Source: Guillardia theta CCMP2712 (lineage: Eukaryota > Cryptophyceae > Pyrenomonadales > Geminigeraceae). Taken from it: a DNA stretch of 22,446 bases. The notes under the pieces are model-generated. The model saw only the letters and a program-made list of their open reading frames with translations. It had not been told where the DNA came from and did no database searches. The stretch is from assembly GCF_000315625.1 (NCBI RefSeq), contig NW_005434399.1:1-22446 (forward strand), read 5' to 3'. Below are positions 10,465 through 18,985 of this stretch, piece after piece. The position numbers were made by a program, and so were the translations under genes. The stretch's first letter is position 1; every line of letters starts with the position of its first letter.

Positions 10465-10878
10465 GCGGCAGGCTCAGTCCCGACTGTAGCCTGCCGCGGC
10501 CGCCGCTTGTGAGTCACTACTTCAATCCTGAAGCATGATGCCCGCCAGCCTCTTAGCCAGTGATTCTACGTCCGAGTTTCGAAGTTTCAGTGCCTCCGTG
10601 CCACGGTGACGGGCCGCAGGGCACTGCCGCCGACCGTCAGAGTCCGGGCGGCCGGGCGGCGGGCCGCCCGGCCTCAGTGCGGCCGCTCACTGGCGGCTTG
10701 CTAGCCTCGCCGAGGCAGTAGCCTGGCCGGCCGTACTAACTTCAAGGCTAGGTGACCTCAGGCGCGCCGCTCGTGGCACGCCGGGACTCGGCCGGGACCG
10801 TGAATCACCGCGGCGGCCCGCCGCCGGGACAGTCAGTGGACTGAGGCTCCCGGACGGTAACTTTCAGTGACCGTCCGG
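10465..10878. repeat. cluster of near-perfect short-loop palindromes
   Basis: At least six inverted repeats occur in 414 bases. 10465-10497: a 10-bp plus 5-bp stem with a 2-nt loop and one bulge. 10596-10606: CCGTG/CACGG. 10650-10673: an 11-bp perfect stem with a GG loop. 10675-10692: CAGTG/CACTG around a GCGGCCGC site. 10704-10716: GCCTCG/CGAGGC. 10850-10878: a 9-bp stem with an inner ACT/AGT pair. Several stems or loops share CAGTC, CAGTG or GACTG. The block is strongly GC-rich and ends where an AT-rich stretch begins. Confidence 0.75.
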
Positions 10879-10879
10879 A

Positions 10880-12343
10880 TACAGGAAAATTTATTGAAGG
10901 TTTGCCGGATTGACACTGATGACCCCAGCAGACACCCTTTAAAACCAATTTAAAAGACCCCCACTCTTAAAATATTTTTAAAAGGCTTTGGTAACACACC
11001 CACCCCGGATTCCTCCTCTGCCATTCAGAGACTATGACGGGTAGTAGATGGCTGGGGGAATAGGGTCCATCTTGGGTAGTGCGAAATATTTAGAGCCTTC
11101 GCCATATATTTGTGATTGGTGTTGAAATAAAAACACAGTATTTGAATTGTTTCGGCAACAAAACTTGCAAAGTTCTAGGCTCTGCCCCTCAATATTAGAG
11201 AGTCGACATTTAAATTACTTGTAAATTTTTAAAATATAATGGAAGGTCTTGTTGGTACTTTCTGTATCTGACAGGGTTCTCGGTACACCGGTACTAGACA
11301 TATTGAAAATCAGACTTTGTGGTGGGTTATTGTATTCATAGGTATTATATACAGGGGTGGTACAGTTGAGGAGGGGGTCTGTTTAAAATTGGATATTATA
11401 AATGAATATATGCAATAATAAGTTTTATTAGTCTACGGACTGGGCGTAACACTAGGAGATAGGGGGGTCGGGGTGAGTAAACGGTAGGTGGTGGTGGTAG
11501 CAATTTCGGGGAGGTGGGGTAGGGAATCAGAATACAGGGGGTGGTCATCATGTGTGACAGAGCAAGTGGGGACTTAAATTTTCTGTCCTGTGGGGTAGTG
11601 TCTGAATGTATGGGTGGTGATTACAGAGGGGTAGGTGGTACTTTAAAGGGGTTATTATGAGCCTAAATTACAGTTAAATGTACCGGTGTAGGGAGTATCT
11701 GAGGGGTACGATCCCAGCGAATCATGATGATGGCAGATTTAGGGGGTGGTTTTGTTGAATGGGGGTAGGGGGTCATAAATCTCGTGGAACATAGCAAAGG
11801 GTAGGGGTCATACTCTGTAACCAAGGGGGTGCAAAATATGATTAGGAGGTGGGTTCTGCTATTCAGTTGGAAAAGAGGGTGGGGTGGTTAAGGCGCTTCG
11901 GAGGAATGCGAGGGAAATGAAGAGCAGGCGCGGGAGAGGAAGAGGAGGAGGAGGAAATAAGGAGGGAGGAGGGGCAGAAAAGAGGGAAGGACTGAGATTG
12001 GGACGTGAGCAGTGCAAGAGATCTCTTCGTTGCGTATGAATATGCATCCAACCCATGTGGAACTGAGTGAGGTTGATCTGAGATCCGGCTCGTTGCCAAG
12101 AGTACGGGATTGAGGCAAAGAAGCAGGAAGGGAGGGAGAGAGGGAGGGGCTGTAGTCACGTCAAGCAGATCAAGAAAGGATAGTTGTAGTGCCAGCCGGG
12201 AGAAAGGAGGAGGATGGGCAAGAGTGAGGACCGGATGCGAACACCTGAGTGCTGTGAAAGGAACTCGAGCCTTTGTTGCTGAGATTCGACAGAAATGAAA
12301 TTCTGTTGGAGATCTAAAGGGGAACAAGAGATTTCGAGAAATG
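10880..12343. other. spacer between P450 reductase and CPT1-like gene
   Basis: No gene is supported. 10880-11460 is AT-rich, with TTTAAAA runs. 11455-11880 carries GGGGTAGG-like words on the plus strand. 11880-12340 is purine-rich on the plus strand and is the likely promoter and 5' leader of the downstream gene. A 154-codon minus-strand frame there (12327-11863) is a Ser/Pro/Leu-rich shadow of the purine tract. Confidence 0.55.
11455..11880. repeat. G-rich array with GGGGTAGGG-like motifs
   Basis: Scattered GGGGTAGGG-like words occur on the plus strand near 11515, 11622, 11762 and 11799, with a TTTAGGG unit near 11738. The composition matches the array at 7040-7650. No periodic unit length is obvious, so it is a dispersed-motif region rather than a clean satellite. 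Confidence 0.55.
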
Positions 12344-12417
12344 GTGTACGATGCCTAGTTGTTTTTGATGCAGCAACATGCGGTCCTCATTTGCTTGACA
12401 TTCTGACTGTTTTGCAG
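12344..12417 (+). other. probable 5' UTR intron of the CPT1-like gene
   Basis: The acceptor TTCTGACTGTTTTGCAG ending at 12417 has a good CTGAC branch-like word 13-17 nt upstream. The most likely donor is GTGTAC at 12344, giving 74 nt. An in-frame TAG follows the acceptor before the ATG at 12439, so the upstream exon is non-coding. The donor choice is uncertain. Confidence 0.5.
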
Positions 12418-12438
12418 GACATTCGTGGCTAGGAAGGG

Positions 12439-14888
12439 ATGGCAGAAGCAGCCGCCGGTGCCCGCCTTGATGCAGCACTGCTCTCCGTGCGTGGAGATGT
12501 CGCCTTGGTTGCTACCGAGGACGGAACGTACTCCCTCACCATCAGCTTCAACCCTTACCGCTTCAGGAAGCATATCAAAAGGACCATCTTCCGGATCAGG
12601 CGGGTGATACAGAACACCATCTGGCCTCTGACCCCCACCATATGGGGCGGGGTCACCACGGCTGTAATTGTGAGGGTTGTCACTGCCAAGAGCGGCTCGT
12701 GGTGGAGGAGTGGCTCGCTGGCAAACATCCTGTGGAAATGGGACAATCTTTTCCCATGGCAACAGAAGCTGCCAACTCAAGTTCGTGTCGGCTGGCTGTC
12801 ATTGCTCGCAGGCACTGTCGGCCTGGCAGGCATCTCTTTCGTACAGAGGTCCTTGCTGCGGCTGCTCCTCAACTACAAAGGCTGGATGTTCCTTGACCAT
12901 GGGTCGAAACCGAGCCCGATGATGAAACTGTGGTTCATTGCAGTGAGGGCGCTTTCAGGGACACAGCCATCGCTCTACACGTATCAGGGCTGCTTGCCTT
13001 CACTGCCTGTGCCTTGCTTAAAAGAAACAACCAGAAACTTCATGCTGTCTGTCAAGCCGCTCCTGTCGCAAGAGGAATACAATGACATGGAAGAGAAGAT
13101 GCAGAAGTTCATGAAAAATGAAGGCTGGAAACTACAGGTGGCTATTGCAATCTGTTCAAGTGCTTGATCTGATACTTTCTACTACAGCTTTTCTTGCAAG
13201 TTAGAGCAATGTTCACGGTGTCTTGGCTTTGGGAATGGTGGGAGAAGTATGTTTACCTCCGTGGAAGGTCGCCGATTATGGTCAACTCGAATTATTACAT
13301 CTTGGACGGAGTAGCTTTTACACCGACGCATTTGCAAGCGGCACGCGCAGCTGCTTTGTTGCACGCGGCAGACAAGTTCAAGTTTCTGATTGACTGGGAA
13401 AAGCTGGACCCAATCAGGCTCCAGAAGACCATTCCTTGGTGCATGAAACAATACGAGAGAGTTTTTGACACCACGAGAGTCCCAGGCAAAGAATGCGACC
13501 ATATCATTCATTACGATCACGATCCTCAGAGATACTGCGCAGTGTCCCGCAAGGGAGTGTGGTACAAGTTGCCCATGCAAGTGAAGGGCACCAACGGCAA
13601 GTGGAGGACTGCTCTGCCCCATGAGCTGGAGAAGCAGATGAATTGGATCATCATGGACTCTGATTCCACCCCGGCGCCTGAAGGTCAAAATGCAATTGCT
13701 GCTCTGACTGGGTGGCACAGAGGAAGGTGGGCAGAAGCCAGAGAGGAGTTTTTCTGGGATGGCATCAACAAGCTTTCCTTGGAAACTGTCGAGAAAGCTT
13801 TCATGCACATTCATCTCGAAGATCGATCCCCCACTGATCTGACCAATCAAGCGAAGATGCTGATCCATGGTGATGGCAAATCGTTGTGGTTTGACAAGTC
13901 GGTTACATTCATCATCTTTCCCAATGGCAAATCCGGAATGATGGCAGAGCACAGCTACGCCGATGCTCTCACAGTCGGGCACATGTGGGAATGGGTAACC
14001 ACAGAGGAAAGGTACAAGGGCGGCCTCTATCGCGATGACGGTCACTGCAAGGGGTTTGAAGACAGCAAGTACGAGCAGGTTGACCTCACAAAGCCGCAGA
14101 GGCTCCAATGGCGGGTAGATGCTCAGCTCCACAAGGTGATCAACGAGGCATACGTAGCCAACAAGCAGCTCTGCGATGACTTGGATCTGGTGGTCATGAC
14201 TCAAGACACTTGGGGGAAGGGCTTCATCAAGAAGAAGCACATCTCTCCTGACGCGTTCTTCCAGTTGGCCATGCAACTCGCTTACCGCAGGGATGCCGGC
14301 AAACGAGCCCTTACATACGAGGCAAGCGTAACTCGGCTCTTCGCTCAGGGTAGAACAGAGACAGTTCGCTCTCTTTCCATCGAATCCGCTGCTTTCGTGG
14401 ACTCCATGATGGACGAGTCGTGCTCGAATGTGGAGAGAGTGAAGAAACTGATGCAGGCTGCTGACAAGCACACGCAGCTCTACAAGAGCGCCATGGTAGG
14501 CAAGGGAGTGGACCGGCACCTCTTCGGCTTGTATGTGGCGTCTGTCGGGCTGGGGTATGACTCGGAGTTCCTCAAGGCTGCTCTCAAGATGCCTTGGACA
14601 CTCTCCACCTCTCAGACTCCTCAGAAGCAGACTGAAGGTCGATGGAATCCCGATCGTGAAGACCGTCATGCGGTCTCGGCTGGCGGCGGCTTCGGGCCGG
14701 TGGCGGACGATGGTTATGGCGTTAGCTACATGTTCGCTCACGATGATGCGATCTATGCCAACATCAGCAGCAAGAAGAGCTCTACCGCAACAAGCAGCGC
14801 GCGCTTTCGAGACCACATTCTCCGTGCCCTTGAGGACATGAAGAAAATTTTCTCTGATGGCAGCGATGTGTCAGCGAAGAGCAAGTAA
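12439..14888 (+). CDS. CPT1-like carnitine O-acyltransferase
   Basis: Exons 12439-13137 and 13188-14888 give 799 residues, close to animal CPT1 (about 770). The enzyme transfers long-chain acyl groups from CoA to carnitine at the mitochondrial outer membrane, allowing import for beta-oxidation. Two N-terminal membrane segments (about 65-82 and 116-136) match the CPT1 layout. The domain opens with TYQGCLPSLPVP near 181-192. The junction restores WEKYVYLRGRSPIMVNSNYY, a CPT1 hallmark. The catalytic histidine is H488 in AEHSYAD. DRHLFGLYV, the carnitine-site STS triplet in LSTSQTP, and GGGFGPVADDGYGVSY follow. The 50-nt intron is phase 0. Plastid or peroxisomal acyltransferases are less likely given the two membrane segments. 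Confidence 0.93.
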
Positions 14889-15009
14889 CTTGAAGCGCCA
14901 GCACTCGATGGTGAGACAAAAGAAGTCAAAGGCAAGAAAGAGGCTCTAACGTTGAACATCTGCTTTTACGAGATCTGTTAAGGAACGTTCCTCGCTGTGT
15001 ATCCTCCTC

Positions 15010-15234
15010 CTATGTGTTGCTCCCATCCCCCTCCTGCTTCACTAGCCTGTCGGCCACCATCCCCTGATGAGTGATGTTGGATGCCACTTGCCTACCCGCT
15101 GCATGCCCCAACGCCTTGAACCTCGCCTGCCGTCTCCCTTGTACCCTCATCTCGGCGAAGAGAGCAAACGCCAACGCTCCGACGATGAGGAGGAGGAGAG
15201 ATAAGCTGTTGAACTTGGACACAAAGCAGCACAT
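15010..15234 (-). CDS. small single-pass membrane protein, unknown function
   Basis: A single-exon 74-residue frame. It starts at an ATG preceded two codons upstream by an in-frame TGA, and ends in TAG. Residues 11-27 (SLSLLLLIVGALAFALF) form one membrane segment, followed by a basic stretch (RVQGRRQARFKALGHAAGRQ). This looks like a small organelle or ER membrane protein, but I do not recognise the family. It converges on the CPT1-like gene, whose stop is only 121 nt away. The opposite-strand 60-codon frame overlapping it lacks such features. Confidence 0.5.
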   Translation of the reverse strand: MCCFVSKFNSLSLLLLIVGALAFALFAEMRVQGRRQARFKALGHAAGRQVASNITHQGMVADRLVKQEGDGSNT

Positions 15235-15763
15235 GACGGGTCAGCTCCCCTGATCCGATTGAAAGCCTTCAATGCTAAGGTTAGACCCTCGCTAGCATCC
15301 AAGAGACGCGACGGCTGCGAGTGACAAGTAGAGAGAAGAAGCTGGGAGGATGATGGAGGTGAGTGGACCTTCAACTCAAAACTGTGAAAGAACCAGCGAG
15401 CTGAGCAGGAAGACACGGCCAAGTAGATGATGCGCAGCGATGAGGCGAAAACAATTCCGAGCCGATATTTGAAACGACTGCTTTTGAACACTGTAACACG
15501 AGACAAGAGCAGGGGCGGGGGCAGGAGCAGGGGCAGGGGCGGGGGCAGGGGCAGGGGCAGAAGCAGCAGCAGCAGCAGCAGCAGGAGCAGGAGGCTGACG
15601 AGGCTTCCTTCAGGTTGTCAACTGGGTTGTCAATCAAAGCGGGAGGGAGGGGAAGAGGGGGGCTGTTACAAGATGAAAGGGTGGGTGGTTTTTGGGTCCT
15701 TGGGGGGGTAAAAAATATTGTAAGTGTGGGGATGAGGACCGAGGTTGGCCCGGTACGGTAGCC
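15235..15763. other. divergent spacer with GGGGCA and CAG repeats
   Basis: This is the shared upstream region of two short divergent genes. 15508-15560 carries repeats of GGGGCAGGGGC/GGAGCA type. 15561-15595 carries a CAG run that then becomes GGAGCA. The Cys/Pro-rich and Arg/Gly-rich frames across it are repeat artefacts. No clear promoter element is seen. Confidence 0.55.
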
Positions 15764-15973
15764 ATGGCGGTAGGGCCAGACCTGGAGGAGGTGGCGATGC
15801 GGGCGGTGGCGCTAGGAGTTGGGGTGCTGCTGGGGTCGACGATGACGGTATGGTGCTTCATGCGCAACAGGTTTCTAGCCAAGCTGTACGTGAGGAGGAT
15901 AGAAGAGGAGGAGGCGAGGGAGGCGAGGGAAGAGGCGAGGAAAGAAGAAGCGAGTAGCAAGAAGAACAGGTAG
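15764..15973 (+). CDS. small single-pass membrane protein with charged tail
   Basis: A 69-residue frame starting at an ATG in a strong GCCATGG context. Residues 11-33 form a membrane segment, followed by a basic patch (MRNRFLAKLYVRR). A highly charged Glu/Ala/Arg helix follows, ending SSKKNR. The frame is open upstream to 15692 but without another ATG. The architecture suggests a small membrane anchor with a coiled tail; no family is recognised. It converges on RPP30, whose stop is about 100 nt downstream. Confidence 0.5.
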   Translation: MAVGPDLEEVAMRAVALGVGVLLGSTMTVWCFMRNRFLAKLYVRRIEEEEAREAREEARKEEASSKKNR

Positions 15974-16071
15974 GAGATGGATTCATTGTACTTGAGTGAG
16001 GGATGCTGGTGACAACTCTTAAGTAGCGGGAGGAGAAGGAGAAGGAGGAGAAGGTTGTGCATAAAGCTTCA

Positions 16072-18107
16072 TCACCTCCTCTTCTTCTTGTCTTTCTTCG
16101 GGCCTCCTCCTGTTGACTGCTCCAACGGCCGCTTGCGGTCCGACGCCTTCACCGCAGGAGAAATCTCCATCTTTTCCTGCGAAAGACTCGAGCTCTTCTC
16201 CTCTGTCCTCCCCTTGTCTGTGCCTTCCCCCTTCTCCTCTACGGTGCTCTCGGCCGTCTGCTCTGGTACGTTTGCTGCCTCCAGCTCCTCTTCGTTGCCC
16301 TCCACCTTGTCCGAGTCACTCTCATCGCTTTCGAGAGCAAGGGAGATGAAGTCTTGCTTCTCGCCTCCTCCCCGCGCTCTCTCTTCCTCTCCTCCTCCTG
16401 GTATCGACCATCGTTCCCGCGGGTCCACCTGGGGCCCTCCAGTGAGGTCGGCGCGATCCTCAAGTCTCACCTTGGAGGTCGAAGTGACGGTGGCATGCCC
16501 GCTCTTTCGTCTCCTCTTCCTCGCCTGTGCCAGCAGCTGCCTCGAGGTTCAGGCAGGAGCTGCAGAAGGGAGGCTGACCTTGCTCGCGTTCGCGTCAAGA
16601 CAGAGTTTCCCTCGTCCTCCTTGACCCAGCCCGAGCATCTCCGACATGCTGATCACGTCGTGCGGCGACCTCAACTGCAGCTCCGTGACCACCAACGAGC
16701 AGCCGCGAGTTCGTCACCTCCATGGCGCGTTCGGCTTGACTGGAGATGATGAGGTTTCGACCTGAGAAGCGCCTCACACAGCTGCAAAGCAGCTGGACGT
16801 TGTCACCTCGCGTTGCTCTCACCAGCTCCATGGCGTTAGAGAAGAGCTGACGGCGAGCCCCCGCGTCCCTGAGGCAAGGCCCGTAGCTGCGGCCCCGTCA
16901 GGCCCCCAGACCTCCTCCACCTGCCCGCACGTGATCTCGAAGAAGACTCCGCGATCGATCGCCTGGTTCACCAGCGAGGCCTCGGGATGAGAGTCAGGCA
17001 ACGACATGGAGCCTATCTTCCTCCTCCTCCCTGTCCTCCTCCCTGTCCTCCTCCCTGTCCTCCTCCCTGTCCTCCTCCTCCTCCTCCTCCTCACCTTGAT
17101 AGGGAACGCGAGTCGGTTGGCAAGGTCGAGGGAGATGATGTCAACCTTGGAGAACTTGCAGCACCTGCGAGATGAGGTGAGGAGGAGGCAGAAGAGAAGG
17201 AGAAGAAGAAAGAGAAGGAGGAGCAGGTGCAGGTGCAGGTGCAGGAGCAGAAGGTGCAGGAGAAGGAGCAGAAGGAGCAGAAGGAAACGAACAGAGAGCA
17301 AGGAGGCGACGGTACTCACTGCTCGAAGACCTTGTCCGTGAGAGGACAAACGGCGAGAAGGTGATACCCTGACGCGATCTCGTTCGATACGTCTACCATG
17401 TGGAGGTGAGAAATGTCGTCGACCGTCACCTGCACCAGCACAGGCTCAACCAGGATGGAGAGGAGAAGGAAGAAGTTGACAGAAGATGGAGGAGGTGGAG
17501 CAGCAGCAGCAGCAGCAGGAGGACGGAGAGGAGGAGCAGGAGCAGGAGCAGCAGGAGGAGCAGGAGCAGCAGGAGGAGGAGCATCTCACAGTCATCCGGA
17601 GCAGCTGCTGCATGACAGGGCGGGAGTCAACCCGCAGGGGAGGGTTGGAGGCGTCTTGAGGAGAAAGAATGTCTTTCATGTCGCAGATTGAGATCTGACA
17701 TCTGCCAGAGACGCTGCTGGTCACACATGGTTGGAACCCCCTGACTACCTGTGATGGGGCTTGAGGAGACCAGTCGCCGAGACGTTGAAAGCGACCGTGT
17801 CGTATCCCAGCCGCAGCAAGAACCTCGCAAGCTCAACCTTCGCGACACAACAGCATAAGTCCACGTGCGAGCGTTGAAGAAAACGACCGACCGACCGACC
17901 GACCGACCGACCGACCGACCGACCCCTCCCCTCCCCACCCAGCCTCGCCTCTCCTCTCCTCTCCTCTCCTCTCCTCCTCCTCTCCTCCTCCTCTCCTCTC
18001 CTCTCCTCTCCTCTCCTCTCCTCTCCTCTCCTCTCCTCTCCCCTCCTCTCTTCTCTCTCCTCTCTTCTCTCATCTCACTTGTCTTCTCTTCGAGAATTCG
18101 CTGTCAT
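16072..18107 (-). CDS. RPP30: RNase P/MRP subunit p30 (RPP30), 5' end uncertain
   Basis: Well-supported minus-strand exons: about 17870-17749, 17701-17590, 17429-17320, 17164-17095, 17016-16931, 16886-16718, 16674-16579, 16536-16072. All junctions are in phase, with introns of 42-47, 78, 154 and 160 nt. The family is recognised from LARFLLRLGYDTVAFNV, LLAVCPLTDKVFEQ, KVDIISLDLANRLAFPIK, QAIDRGVFFEITYGP and GRNLIISSQAER. p30 is the PHP-like TIM-barrel protein subunit of nuclear RNase P and RNase MRP, acting in tRNA and rRNA processing. The C-terminal tail is long, acidic then lysine-rich (ends GGGPKKDKKKRR), a likely nuclear signal. No ATG is contiguous with the first certain exon. A plausible first exon is 18107-18079 (MTANSRRED, donor GTGAGA), in the same frame. 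Confidence 0.85.
17025..17090. repeat. 12-bp tandem repeat in an RPP30 intron
   Basis: About four CTCCTCCCTGTC units followed by CTC repeats fill the 78-nt intron 17017-17094. On the sense strand this is purine-rich (GGAGGACAGGGA), and the acceptor is a bare GAGGAAG without a pyrimidine tract. Confidence 0.8.
17885..17924. repeat. GACC tetranucleotide repeat, ten copies
   Basis: Ten perfect GACC units lie directly upstream of the first certain RPP30 exon. On the sense strand (GGTC)n is open in the RPP30 frame, so it could be translated as a Gly-Arg-Ser-Val repeat or be part of the first intron. Confidence 0.9.
17945..18070. repeat. CTCCT pentanucleotide-type repeat
   Basis: A long run of CTCCT and CTCCTCCT units, purine-rich GGAGA on the RPP30 sense strand. 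It probably forms most of the first RPP30 intron. The Glu/Arg-rich minus-strand frame across it is a repeat artefact. Confidence 0.85.
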
Positions 18108-18159
18108 TGTCGACCTCTGTCCGCAGCTCACAGAAACCCATTGCGATCCGTCCTTACAC

Positions 18160-18450
18160 TACCCCACCCCTTCAGAGACCTTCTAATACCCCACCCCACC
18201 CCACCATGTCCCTCCATCAGCACCCACCCCAAGAACCCTACCCCCTGGGCTAGGGCTGACCCAGCACGGCTGTTCTCCACCCCCCTCCCGTTGTCTTCTT
18301 ATATGGAGCCACCCTACTTCAAACAGTACCCAACCCCCTTTTACAATACCCTTACCCCTCATTCTTCTTATTACTACCCCACCCTTGAGTCATCACTACA
18401 TACCTAAACCCTAAACCCACCACCCCTTGAGCTATCACCCCTACCCCTCC
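18160..18450. repeat. C-rich array with TACCCC motifs and telomere-like units
   Basis: The plus strand is dominated by ACCCC and TACCC words. At 18403-18419 it contains CCTAAACCCTAAACCCA, just over two units of the plant/algal CCCTAAA telomere repeat. It lies between the divergent RPP30 and aminotransferase genes and is composed like the arrays at 5040-5400 and 7715-8010. Confidence 0.6.
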
Positions 18451-18457
18451 TCCTTCG

Positions 18458-18500
18458 CATATAAAGGATTATGGCTTGTGTGGCAGGGATTATATAAGGA
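18458..18500 (+). promoter_or_regulatory. candidate TATA elements for the aminotransferase gene
   Basis: CATATAAAGG (18458-18467) and TATATAAGG (18491-18499) are the only strong TATA-like words in this spacer. They lie about 500 nt ahead of the coding start. A likely 5' UTR intron acceptor (TTTGCTTTGCAG, ending 18954) would bring them closer in the mature leader. Function is inferred from sequence only. Confidence 0.3.
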
Positions 18501-18985
18501 ATGGGGAGGGGAGGGAAGAGCAGGGCAGAGCAGAGGGAGAAAGATGGCAGACGAGGAGAGAGGAGAGAGAGGAGGGTATAAGGATAGAGCCAATACATGG
18601 AGAGAGAAAACAAATCGAAAAAGAATAGGAGGACGGGAAGAAGACGAAAACGGGAGTGCGAAAGAAAGTAAGGTGGGGACAGATGAACGGCAAACAAACG
18701 CATGGAGAAGATGAACGTAAGAGCAAGAGGACAATAGGAACTCCAGATATCACGGGATAGAAATAGCATCTCGATGAATGGTATGGACTCCTGGTGAAAG
18801 CATGAGAAGCAAAAGGTACAAGAGCAGCAAGAACGAAAGATTCGATTCTGATCCATTCTAGACTATCTATGGACTATGATGATAGTCTCTACTTTCATCT
18901 TGTAGCTGCCATGAAGCTCAAGTCCCCTCCGCGTGACTTATGTTTGCTTTGCAGACGGAGGAGGGGAGCGCGGCCATCAGCAGAG

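Noticed and set aside
11863-12327. 154-codon minus-strand frame
   Set aside because: A Ser/Pro/Leu-rich shadow of the purine-rich 5' leader of the CPT1-like gene.
13182-14816. 544-codon antisense frame opposite the CPT1-like gene
   Set aside because: The sense strand has every catalytic and family motif. The antisense frame has no recognisable domain and is explained by codon bias in a GC-rich exon.
16055-16624. 189-codon plus-strand Ser-rich frame
   Set aside because: Antisense of the RPP30 tail exon, whose minus-strand reading ends in a typical lysine-rich C-terminus.
18404-18856. 150-codon minus-strand hydrophobic frame
   Set aside because: It is the complement of a purine-rich leader upstream of the aminotransferase gene. 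The hydrophobicity comes from TCT/CTC composition, with no conserved motif.
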